From positions 5,022,001 to 5,086,000 of the forward strand of contig NC_013729.1 of the NCBI RefSeq assembly GCF_000024345.1: 64,000 bases of DNA. The letters run 5' to 3'. The DNA comes from Kribbella flavida DSM 17836 (lineage in GTDB: Bacteria > Actinomycetota > Actinomycetes > Propionibacteriales > Kribbellaceae). Of the stretch, positions 19,001-31,180 are shown piece by piece. A program made the translations under genes and the position numbers. A model generated the notes under the pieces. It had not been told where the DNA came from and did no database searches. It saw only the letters and a list, made by a program, of their open reading frames with translations. Numbering within the stretch: position 1 is the first letter of the stretch; the number at the start of each line of letters is the position of its first letter.

Positions 19001-19337
19001 CCGGCCGCTGCTGCTGATCCTGGACGAACTGGGCCGCAACCTCGGTTCCCAGCACCGCCGCGAAGCGGTCGCCCTGTTCGAGCAGATCGGTCGGGACCGC
19101 AACATCACCGTCATCGGCGCCCTCCAGGACGACATGGAGCGCTACGCCCTGGCGTCGTCCCGGCTGTACGTCAAGCTGCGCCGCAGCTCCGACACGATGC
19201 CGTACAACCAGTCACCGGTCGTCAAGGGCAACGAAGAGAACGCCGCCCGGGTAGAACTGCTCCGCACCTGGCTCGAGTCCTACCGCGGCCCAGCCCCGAC
19301 CCTCGACCTCCCCACTCCCACCCTCGACACGGCCTGA
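16068..19337 (+). CDS. SMC-like ATPase (MukB/MksB/JetC-type)
   Basis: 1089-residue chromosome-structuring ATPase. Walker A is at residues 60-68 (DSNGAGKSS, Lys66) and Walker B at 981-987 (LLLILDE, Asp986/Glu987), at opposite ends as in SMC proteins. Between them are two coiled-coil arms (about 245-450 and 630-870, rich in Glu, Arg, Ala, Gln) around a hinge-like domain (about 455-620) with GALTDITELPAGDRAEWEP. A Ser/Ala/Thr-rich insert (about 525-575) interrupts the hinge. A standard LSGGE signature is not obvious; the equivalent stretch reads FNVKGNTAQMDEKAVKLV, as is common in MukB/JetC-type heads. It ends the operon and should form a DNA-entrapping ring with the three preceding products. 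Confidence 0.85.
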   Translation: MSTPAGAGRAADGSTDGPFDILGSKVLLGVQVVDLSRLSTHPIPMVGQGLVTVAGQGPTDSNGAGKSSWIAALSLLHADDQWRLTSGAPGAAELLFTAEAAGQEGNWSNVDRGYIVGVFSDPDLTDLAEIEAAAITVWIRINRKASYLDLRWKNGLHVPYGATEAERAAGADALWAALPHSNGRTDFHANKLSQVLYGGQVRCVSFLSTSVRSSPTANLLAEPLNELGPARIFNAIATLTGLDHELEQEQAHRSAEHTQREATKQAAADLQRWEQEMATVEAGILQRAAAREALSAAKESWRARCARHLVDGDARNGEILQELAQLDERVAEQEARREAVDTEIDAFGSEENLLRDVQLTRQERDKLDARDRELDLAQRSVREQLERLGQEHRRLVDAGRSADGRELDVALAEQDEARAVLEEHIGRDHAARMAVDQATAELREAESGQTVSAPQQQVLENAGIACGALTDITELPAGDRAEWEPRLAPYHEAVVVDADDAALAAAALTEAGYAGFLLVLANRPAGSASTSFDASADIVSKSAGTASAAADKVSTSAGTSSTDSAQAGPGRGPSSADKRFQLDAFFEALASRAAKELIDEAAGVVSVGQHDEPITGRTARIEAARRRLDSAIEARAAASAALEQARARVEQAERRTAAARALGTASSLQEQILALREENDRHATDRDALAPQLQAAKESAEAAAGQQLVRDERLKNLEATRREHNRLLDELSARRLVLLEEQTALDLVSRTTAWGGTVEEASEFLLALPIDAQRRTTADWNHQAATQLDDVIRRCFPNARSREEIPSELWEILNGPDGWSNGTLGIRVGLVPALHRTLASHLAQHETFDSLQQQQIANQRAERHAALERAREGLGEAESTARAHRASLADGIKSRLRLVSAEFDRLDQQYGGYGAKLEYPEPDPPSEPDKPWRWTVTPKWRRSEGGPFSAFNVKGNTAQMDEKAVKLVCAAALAGGSDRPLLLILDELGRNLGSQHRREAVALFEQIGRDRNITVIGALQDDMERYALASSRLYVKLRRSSDTMPYNQSPVVKGNEENAARVELLRTWLESYRGPAPTLDLPTPTLDTA

Positions 19338-19866
19338 CCCGCCGCGAGGAACATCGAGGTGGATCGGCCTGAGCCTCTATCGGTGCCGGCCGGTGGACCC
19401 GGACGGGCCTCTAGCGGTCACGCCGATGGTTCCGCACGGGCCTTCGCCGGTCTGGGCGATGGAAACGCGCGCGGCGTCCACCGGCACCTGGGCCACCGCC
19501 ACCGGGTCCGTCGCCCGCTCACCACGCGAGCTTGATGCCAGCGACTGGCACCAAGCTTCACGCCGGAGCATCGCGTGGCCGACACTTCATGCACTCAGGC
19601 GCACGGCGATCTGGTCCTCCTCAAAGGGGCCCAGCACGGGCCAACCGCGGTGGAGCGACTCTGCAAGCGGGGTTTTTAGGCGGGATGCTCCGTAAAAGGC
19701 ACCCCGGTGGACCGCGACGACCCGGCCATCGTTCACACTGGAGGGGTGACGGGTTCGCAGACCGGGGATGTCGCCCGCTTCCACCGCTCACATCTGGCCA
19801 ATCCCTCTTCGCGCGGCGTACCGTCCGTGGGACAACTCCAGCCGGTCACCGAACGGAGGGCGTGAG
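19338..19866. other. Gene-free stretch with a short open frame coupled to the next gene
   Basis: 529 bases without a convincing gene. The frame starting after a TAG at 19677-19679 is open to TGA at 19863-19865, one base before the next ATG, and could contain a 39-codon ORF from GTG 19746. It reads like a protein C-terminus (GTPVDRDDPAIVHTGG...), but I recognise nothing in it. It may be the remnant of a gene once paired with the downstream one. Confidence 0.35.
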
Positions 19867-20529
19867 ATGGCATCCTGGCTACTTCGCGCCCAGTGGGCCC
19901 ACCGTGACGAGTCCGTCGAGCACCGCGCACTGCGGGTCGGCCGGACACTCACCGCAGTCGCCGTAGCCTTCCCTGACGTCCACGCCTGGACCCAGGACGA
20001 GCGTTGGGGTTACCACGTCCTCGAGGCGGACGGCACGACGCCGCTGCAGGAGATGGTCGAGGCGACCACCAAGGTCCTCTCCAACGGATCCAGCACGACC
20101 AGACTGCATCTCCAGAGCACCGGCGAGCTCCCCTGGCTCTTCGACCTCTCCATGGGCAGCACTCTGACGACAGCCTCCGACCAACTCACCCTCCACTGGA
20201 CCGACGAAGACGCCCTGGCCCTGCCGGACCGCTTCGCTCAGGTCCTCCGAGCGGTAGTCACGATCTGGGAACCGGAGTGGGCCAGCATCGCCGACACCGA
20301 ACTAGCCACCGCAGCCGGCCTCTTCCGCCGAGGCATCCCCACCATGGGCTGGCTCACCTATGTCCGCGGCCTCGTCGCCGGCGCCCACGGCATCGACATC
20401 GGCCTCACCCCCTTCGAACGAGGCACCCTCCTCCAGGCCCCCGTCGACCCTGTCGACCTCTCCCCCGTCCACATCTGCGCCGCAGCCGCCCTGGTAGGAA
20501 TCACGCCCGAAGACCTAGAACAACACTGA
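19867..20529 (+). CDS. Hypothetical protein, possibly Imm52-like immunity protein
   Basis: 220-residue cytosolic protein. The start ATG 19867 has GGAGGGCG 7 bases upstream. The N-terminus (LLRAQWAHRDESVEHRALRVGRTLTAVAVAFPDVHAW) and the later WEPEWASIADTEL segment recall the Imm52 family, whose members protect against polymorphic toxins and usually start with a similar Trp-containing strand and helix. No transmembrane segment, no catalytic motif. No toxin gene is intact next to it; the open stretch just upstream could be a remnant. The family call is tentative; the gene itself is well supported by codon use and ribosome site. Confidence 0.6.
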   Translation: MASWLLRAQWAHRDESVEHRALRVGRTLTAVAVAFPDVHAWTQDERWGYHVLEADGTTPLQEMVEATTKVLSNGSSTTRLHLQSTGELPWLFDLSMGSTLTTASDQLTLHWTDEDALALPDRFAQVLRAVVTIWEPEWASIADTELATAAGLFRRGIPTMGWLTYVRGLVAGAHGIDIGLTPFERGTLLQAPVDPVDLSPVHICAAAALVGITPEDLEQH

Positions 20530-21956
20530 CCCAACGTACGCCGCCCCGAACCTCGAACGCTGCGCGCTACACCGAAGGCAGCCATCGGCTGAAGGTCAGA
20601 AACAGCTCGCCCCGGCCCTTCGGAAGTCAGTTCGGCAACTGGCTCGACCCGACCGCGCCGCCGGACGACCCGTTCCGGGCGTCGAGAACTCCAGCAGAGT
20701 CGGCGCAGCTCGACAGGAGAGTCGGCGCAACTCGACAAGTCGTCCGAACCGCCGGGTGGCGATGGTGTGCCCTGCGACGAGACGCGGCGCTGCGTCCATG
20801 CCGCTGGTGATGTCGCTCGCGTGTCGAGAAGACGCCCCAAGCGTCCATCGTGCCGAGCCGTGCCCGGCCAGTGAGCCGGGGAACGAGCGCGACCATCTCA
20901 ACAAGCGTCGCAGAGCGGATCGTGCGTCGCGGCGATACCGACCACGAGTACGGGCGCGGACCATGAGTACGGGCGAGGGGAATCCCGTCCTGCTGCTTCA
21001 CGGGGAGGGGGCGGCGATCGGCGCGTCGAGCAAGAGCACGACCATGCCGATATACCGAGCTCACGCTGCACTCGGCTCAACGTGCGGCCCAACCCAGTTG
21101 AACCTTGCTGAGCGAACCCGGCCCCAGCAACGAAGACCTCGACGAGGCCAATCGGCGCTTGGTGCTGGACAAGTCGGCGCCTGTGCTGGACAAGCGCATC
21201 GGACCACCTAGACCGCTGGCGCCCTGACGGAGCAGCCGGGGCTCAGGTCTCCCAACCAGCTCGGACAAGGCCCGCCCACCGAGCTCTGGTGCATGGTGAC
21301 GTTGACCGGCCTGGTCGGGGGTCGGCACCGGCAAAAGCTAAACGCGACGTACAACAGACGCTCAACGCGATGCATTGGGCCCGCCGCGACAGCGACAGTC
21401 CCGTCTGAGCGACGAGCCCCCCGCGCACACGGACCGAGGAACCTGACCGCGATATCCGCGGGTTCCAGAGTGTCAACGGCCCGCACCAGCGATCATCTCT
21501 GCTCCAGCTCCATTTCCCCCAGACGGCAGCGACCCGGCGACCCGAGGAGCGAGTCGGTGCGATTCGCCGATCGGTGCGATTCGCCGAGCTCAGCCGGCAG
21601 CAACCAGGACAGCGATCTGCCGACCACCGGCGTCGCCTCGAGCGGCACAGCTACACATCAGCCGCCCGCTCTATAGGCCGGCAGCTCGCGCGCACCAACC
21701 TGCGCAGCCGCCGTTGCCGCCGGCGAATGACCGCAGGTGGCCGCATGACCGGGATCAGCGACGACGGTATGCCGGCCTCACCCCGCACGACCCCGTGCAG
21801 CTCCCCGTAGCCAACTCCCGAACGCGCGCGGGACGGGCCCGCCGAGCCATCGAGCAGGTCATCGAGGGCAAACCCGAGGGCCACGAACCCCGGCTGACCA
21901 GAACGCAGAAGAGCGGCCGACCGCCTGGGCCGACCGCTCGAAGTACTGGGACAAAT
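20530..21956. other. Gene-poor region with short direct duplications
   Basis: About 1.4 kb between the immunity-like gene and the rRNA operon with no convincing coding frame on either strand. It contains several imperfect direct repeats of 12-19 bases, for example AGTCGGCGCAGCTCGACA and AGTCGGCGCAACTCGACA near 20699-20740, GAGTACGGGCG twice near 20945-20975, GTGCTGGACAAG twice near 21160-21195, and TCGGTGCGATTCGCCGA twice near 21552-21585. A 37-codon open stretch ending at 21228 reads like a degraded protein end. Probably decayed DNA. Confidence 0.5.
21911..21939 (-). terminator. Second, imperfect hairpin behind the rRNA operon
   Basis: GAGCGGTCGGCC/GGTCGGCCGCTC on the minus strand, pairing with two G-U-type mismatches around a short CAGG-like loop. 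It sits 18 bases beyond the perfect hairpin and may back it up. Confidence 0.45.
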
Positions 21957-21988
21957 GTTAAGGGCCACCCGTGTGGGTGGCCCTTAAC
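21957..21988 (-). terminator. rRNA operon terminator
   Basis: Perfect 14-bp stem GTTAAGGGCCACCC/GGGTGGCCCTTAAC with a 4-base loop, about ten bases after the 3' end of 5S rRNA, followed on the minus strand by ATTTGTCC. Typical intrinsic terminator of an rRNA operon. Confidence 0.9.
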
Positions 21989-21999
21989 AGTGTGAATGT

Positions 22000-22116
22000 C
22001 CGGCGACGTCCTACTCTCCCACGATCTCCCGATCGCAGTACCATCGGCGCTGAAGGGCTTAACTTCCAGGTTCGGAATGGAGACTGGGTGTTTCCCCGAC
22101 GCTATGGTCACCGTAA
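22000..22116 (-). rRNA. rrf: 5S rRNA
   Basis: About 117 bases on the minus strand, starting GTTACGGTGACCATAGCG and containing the conserved CCGAACCTGGAAGTTAAGCC loop and the GGTACTGC segment, ending near GGGAGAGTAGGACGTCGCC. Standard actinobacterial 5S. It is the last gene of the operon; ends are accurate to a few bases. Confidence 0.95.
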
Positions 22117-22168
22117 CTCTATAGAAATATCAACCAACCACACACACAGACCACAAGAGGGCTGGGGG

Positions 22169-22210
22169 TTGACCGTATTCCGGGAACCGTATAGTGGACG
22201 CGAACATTGT
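22169..22210 (-). repeat. 3' arm of the pre-23S processing stem
   Basis: This spacer stretch is complementary over about 40 bases to 25410-25450 on the other side of 23S (shared core TCGCGTCCACTATAC), with differences that keep G-U pairing. The two arms would fold the 23S precursor into the long helix cut by RNase III-type processing. Confidence 0.75.
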
Positions 22211-22257
22211 TTCGCAGCAGTAATGGTCTCGTGCCGACCACCCCGAGGGGTGGTGTT

Positions 22258-27372
<5,115 letters not shown>

Positions 27373-27668
27373 AATCTATATGTCAACCACAACAAAAGCC
27401 GTGGAAAACAGACTACTTTGAGTAGATCCTTCGAATCAGAAACAATCAAACTGACTTGAATCAATGTTTTCAAAGGAATCCGTCACAGACAACAGACAAC
27501 CCAGCACCCAAAATCTCGGAGAGACCAGGGGTAGGAGAGTCATCCAATGCCTGTGTACGGGGTTAATGCATATTTCGGCATTGACTTTCGGCACGCTGTT
27601 GAGTTCTCAAGAATCGGGCGCACACCGCGCTTCTTGCTTTCGCTCGAAGCTCCGGGGCAACTCGTCTA

Positions 27669-27697
27669 ACTTTACTGTTTCGTCCGGGGCCGGTCAA
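27669..27697 (-). promoter_or_regulatory. rRNA promoter (proximal)
   Basis: On the minus strand: -35 TTGACC (27692-27697), exactly 17-base spacer, -10 TAAAGT (27669-27674). Transcription would start near 27662, about 290 bases before 16S. Confidence 0.75.
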
Positions 27698-27838
27698 ATC
27701 GGCCTCTTTCGTCCCAGTCTCTCTGCGTGTCTCAGTGACCGAAACCCGCTTGGGGCGTGTTTCGGCTCCTAGGACCTTCAGGGAGTTTGTCGGAGCGTCC
27801 GGCCGCTTTCGCGTCCCGCACTCGCTCCAACAAGAAGA

Positions 27839-27868
27839 ACATTACTGACATTCGCGGTGAAGATGCAA
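27839..27868 (-). promoter_or_regulatory. rRNA promoter (distal), candidate
   Basis: On the minus strand: -35 TTGCAT (27863-27868), 18-base spacer, -10 TAATGT (27839-27844). Weaker than the proximal one but well formed; multiple tandem promoters are usual for actinobacterial rRNA operons. Confidence 0.5.
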
Positions 27869-28392
27869 ATCGGGGTCTGGACCTGGTCCGGAACCCTGCA
27901 GTGCACCCCTCGGCCGTACCGTCGCGAAGCCGGCGTCGTCCCTCTGGTCACAGCAGTCACCCGCGTCTCCGCAGGGCCGGCACTCGCGTCTCCGCGAGCT
28001 CCACTTCCATGATGCCCCACTCGTTCAAGGACACAAGTCCGAGTGAGACGGCGGTGGGGTGAGGGACGATCGCTCGTCCCCCACCCCACCGAGTACCGCA
28101 CCGCCCAGCAGACGCCTCTCGGCGAGTGGCCGCTCGTAGCGGCTGAGTGTGAGGCCCGGGGGTCATGTACCGGGCGGCATCAGGTGTAACCCTCCCCTGC
28201 CGCGAGCTATTCCCGGGCCAGTCCAACTCGGTGACTGAGCTGAGCCGCACGCTCCCGGCCTCGGCACCGTTCTGCGCGAAGAGCAGTCGCCGCCCTCGAT
28301 CCGCAGTACGGCCTCCGCTACCGGTGTCCCGAAGGTCTGGCGATCCTTCAGTGAAACGTCATCGGCTGCTGGCGTGCGAACGTGACCGCCAG

Positions 28393-29551
28393 TCAGCCGC
28401 CGGCGCAGGTGACGTCAAAGTCGCAGCCCTCCCGCAGCCGATAGCTCCCCCACGAGCCCATCCAGCACCAACTCCTCAGGAGGCTCGCGCTCCTCCACCG
28501 GTTCGGAGTGGTCCCAGCCGTAGGAGTCCGCCCTGCAGTCGACGCCAGCTGGATCACCCGCATGCCGTTCTCGCCGTTCGTCATCACCGCGGCCCCCGTA
28601 CCGGCCTCGCGGTCGATCAGAAGGTGACACTCGAACCCGAGCTTCCCGCCACTGTGCCCGAAGCGCACCCCATCCGCGCCGAGCAACAATCCGAGCCCGA
28701 GATGATCCAGCCCGCCGATCCGCTCGCTCGCCGGGATCTGCGGCGTCAGCAGCGCTCGACCCGAGGCGGGCGACAACAGTGCGCCATCCGCATCGGCGTA
28801 CGCCGCCTGGACAGCCAGGCGAACTTGCAGAGATCCGTCGGCGTCGTCCACAACCCGGCCGCGGCCAGCTCTGGATAGATGTGCCATCGACCTTCGACGG
28901 GCCGTCTCGCTTCGTCATGGGCGGTTGCGGCCTGGTCTTTCCGTTCGACGGGCAACGGCTGGGCGTAGTCGCTGTCCGACATCTCCAGCGGATCGAGGAC
29001 AAGCGCGCGCCAGCTGCCGGAACGGCGTACCGGTGACGTCCTCCAGGAGTTGCTGCAGCCACGATCGTCCCGCCGCCGGAGTACCGGAACTGCACCCCCG
29101 GCACAGTGCCGACACGTACGCCGAAGGTGTGCGCGGGGCGTACTCCGGCGGGGATCTGCGCGACGGTCGGCAGTACCGCATCATGCGGGTAGCCCGGGGA
29201 ATCATGGACGGTGAGGCCGGCGCTGTGAGTTGCCAGTTGGCGCAACGTCACCACTAGCTGCCAGCTGCCGGCCGGTGGGACCCGCCACGAGGTCAGCCGC
29301 CGGTTCACGTTCTCATCGAGATCGAGCAGACCTCGGTCGACCAGCGCCATCGCGAAGAGCTCGACCGGTTTGCTGATCGAGCACGCTTGCAAGAGCATGC
29401 ACGGCGACATCGCGGCCGTGCCACCGGACTTGACGACTCCCGCTCCGCCGGTCGCAACGATCTCGCCGCTGTCGATCACCGCCCAGCTGATGCCCGGCAC
29501 CGCGAAGTGCTCGAGCTCGGCGGCAATCTGGTCATGGAGTACGTCGGTCTA
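28393..29551 (-). pseudogene. Class C beta-lactamase/esterase-family serine hydrolase, frame-broken
   Basis: Remains of a beta-lactamase-fold serine hydrolase. In order on the minus strand are HFAVPGISWAVID, the SxxK site (ACSISKP), YSGGG in place of YxN, then QQLLEDVTGTPF, LVLDPLEMSDSDYAQ, GLWTTPTDLCKFA, LAVQAAYADADG and the HSGGKLGF equivalent of the KTG motif. These pieces lie in different frames: one extra base near 29057, another near 29003-29009, and a third shift near 28820. A TAG lies just upstream of the first in-frame residues, so even the start is doubtful. Intact relatives act on esters, D-peptides or beta-lactams; this copy cannot be functional as read. Confidence 0.85.
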
Positions 29552-29677
29552 GGCACCCACAGCCAACTCCTGCCCGTTGGCTGCTTCGGAGCATGCCGCA
29601 ACGGGCTCGCGAGCACCGGCCACGGTTACCGAGGTATCCGTGGCCGGTGCGTGCTCAGTGCTGAGGTTCCCGTGACG

Positions 29678-29905
29678 TCACTTGGACGGCTGCGGAGCTT
29701 CGCAGTCCACCTTCGGGTTGGCGCCGATGTAGTTCAGCGGCCCGGCGACGATGGTGACCAACGTGGTCCCCACCTTCGCGCAGGTGGCATCAGAACCTCC
29801 GAAGTAGTTTCGCTGCGCTGCGGCGGCGAGACCGATCAACAGCCATACCAGTACGACGATCGTGATGACGCGGGAACCGGTCGTAGAGGCTCTACGAGTG
29901 CGCAT
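29678..29905 (-). CDS. Small conserved membrane protein
   Basis: 75 residues from ATG 29905, which has AGGAGG 6 bases upstream. One transmembrane helix (VITIVVLVWLLIGLAAAA, about residues 13-30) is followed by an extracytoplasmic part with NYFGGSDATCAKVGTTLVTI and PLNYIGANPKVDCE. Two cysteines could form a disulphide. Proteins with this RxYF...CAKVGTT...PLNYxG pattern are widespread and uncharacterised in actinobacteria. Function unknown; no operon partner. Confidence 0.75.
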   Translation of the reverse strand: MRTRRASTTGSRVITIVVLVWLLIGLAAAAQRNYFGGSDATCAKVGTTLVTIVAGPLNYIGANPKVDCEAPQPSK

Positions 29906-30005
29906 GTCCACCTCCTGGCTGAGCGCACCCCCGTGGATCGTTCATCTGGTGCCCGCCTGCGACGTTGCGAAAACCCCAGCGGTACGAGCCGGCTCGTCGG
30001 CGACC

Positions 30006-30209
30006 TCAGAGCTCGCGGAACTCGTAGTACGGCTTGATCCGCGTGTTCACGAACTGCCCGATGCTCTCGGCCGCCAGCAGCCCGGCGAACGTGAACTGCG
30101 GGACCTCGAAGTACTGGTAGACCGATCCGTTCACGTACTCCACCTCGAGGGTGTCGTCCTTCCATCCGACCGACCGCACACTCGACGAGTTCACCAGCCG
30201 TCGCCGCAT
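30006..30209 (-). CDS. KTSC-domain protein
   Basis: 67-residue protein consisting of a single KTSC domain: VNSSSVRSVGWKDDTLEVEYVNGSVYQYFEVP, then a FxxLLAAESIGQFVN helix and a C-terminal YYEFREL. KTSC is named after a Lys-Thr-Ser-Cys-containing domain often fused to tRNA-synthetase-like or RNA-related proteins; its function is not settled. The start at 30209 is set by GGAAGGAG 7 bases upstream. It lies 25 bases behind the HTH gene and is probably in one transcript with it. Confidence 0.8.
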   Translation of the reverse strand: MRRRLVNSSSVRSVGWKDDTLEVEYVNGSVYQYFEVPQFTFAGLLAAESIGQFVNTRIKPYYEFREL

Positions 30210-30234
30210 CCCCAGCTCCTTCCGTACGCCGTGC

Positions 30235-30603
30235 TCACTGTCTCGAAGACTGCTCGATCCCGGCCACCTCAAACCCTGCGAACTCGATCCGGGACAGTAG
30301 CCGGGCCAGATCCGTCACCGCCGCGTTGAGCTGACCGAGGGCCGCCTGGTCGAGGGTGACGCGCTGCTCGGGCTCCCCGAGATTGGCCGCGAACCGGGTG
30401 AGCGCCTCGGCCGGTGCCCTCGCGAGCGCGGTGTCGAGAGCTTCCTGCAGATGCGGGCTGGGCACCATCTCGGGCCGCTCCCGCCACTTGGAGATCGTGC
30501 GCGGTGCCACTCCGAGGTACTCGGCGAACGCCTCGTTGGTCAGCCGGAGCGCTGCCCGCAGGGCGTGCGCGTGCCTGCCGGTCCACTCGTCGATGACTGT
30601 CAT
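30235..30603 (-). CDS. XRE-type helix-turn-helix regulator
   Basis: 122-residue DNA-binding protein. The HTH covers about residues 12-60 (ALRAALRLTNEAFAEYLGVAPRTISKW), followed by a helical C-terminus with GQLNAAVTDLARLL that may dimerise. Start at 30603 has GAAGGAGTG 8 bases upstream. It precedes the KTSC gene and diverges from a 95-residue hypothetical gene across 139 bases, so it may regulate both directions. Target sites not identified. Confidence 0.8.
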   Translation of the reverse strand: MTVIDEWTGRHAHALRAALRLTNEAFAEYLGVAPRTISKWRERPEMVPSPHLQEALDTALARAPAEALTRFAANLGEPEQRVTLDQAALGQLNAAVTDLARLLSRIEFAGFEVAGIEQSSRQ

Positions 30604-30742
30604 TCGGCTCACTCCTTCGCAGTCGGACACTCTCTGCCAAGAAATGTATGAGGATCGCGCCTCTGCGGAGTGCCCAATCTGTTCCCTGTGGATACCGGTT
30701 CGGTTCATGGTGGGCCGGAACCGCGGCGCGTTGACTTGGCGC

Positions 30743-31030
30743 ATGAACGAGACGCCCGGCCAAGCCGCCGCCACCTTGATCCGACGCCGCTACCTGAGGG
30801 TCCGGACCAAGAGCAAAGCCCGACGCTTCCAACTCGTCCGCCACGTCGACGTCTCCGGCATCAGCGGAACCGGCGTCGTGGCCGAAGGCATCGAGTGGTC
30901 CGACGGCACCGTCGCCCTGCGCTGGTGCGGCCAATACCCCACCACAACCGTCTGGCAGGACGGTATTCCCGCCCTCCTCAGCATCCACGGCCACCATGGC
31001 GCCACCACCATCCACTGGCTCGACCCCTGA
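30743..31030 (+). CDS. Hypothetical 95-residue protein
   Basis: Small soluble protein with many basic residues at the N-terminus (LIRRRYLRVRTKSKARRF) and a beta-rich centre (GTGVVAEGIEWSDGTVALRW, TTTVWQDGIPALLSIHG). Such GVVAEGxEWxDGTVALRW proteins are common and uncharacterised in actinobacteria. No clear ribosome site precedes the ATG, so it may be leaderless. It diverges from the XRE gene and is followed by a strong hairpin. Confidence 0.65.
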   Translation: MNETPGQAAATLIRRRYLRVRTKSKARRFQLVRHVDVSGISGTGVVAEGIEWSDGTVALRWCGQYPTTTVWQDGIPALLSIHGHHGATTIHWLDP

Positions 31031-31031
31031 C

Positions 31032-31077
31032 TCCGGTGAAGCCGTCGCCATCCCTGCCTGGCAACGGCTTCACCGGA
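31032..31077. terminator. Bidirectional terminator hairpin
   Basis: Perfect 13-bp inverted repeat TCCGGTGAAGCCG/CGGCTTCACCGGA with a 20-base loop, directly after the 95-residue gene's stop and between two convergent genes. Confidence 0.65.
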
Positions 31078-31180
31078 CTACACCAGCCGCAGTTCCTTGT
31101 CGTTGGCAATCAGCCGCCGGCGGTCGACCGATAGGTCACGACGGACGGCCGCGCCTGTCAGGCGACCACCTTGGGAGCGA

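Larger units (their letters stand above)
27373..28392 (-). other. rRNA leader and upstream promoter region
   Basis: About 1 kb without a gene. The part nearest 16S is AT-richer leader containing TTGAGAACTCAACAG (27597-27611), a motif shared with the spacer and probably part of the antitermination/processing signal. Two promoters are annotated separately. A hairpin CCGAAACACGC/GCGGGTTTCGG lies at 27739-27765, between them. Beyond 27870 I see nothing definite. Confidence 0.6.

Noticed and set aside
20962..21211. Frame with GNPVLLLHGEG, resembling the start of an alpha/beta hydrolase
   Set aside because: Only these few residues fit; the rest is non-protein-like and there is no catalytic Ser, Asp or His pattern.
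30732..30742. TTGACT just before the 95-residue gene as a -35 element
   Set aside because: It lies only a few bases from the ATG, so it cannot serve as -35 for this gene. The same holds for TTGACT before 32359.
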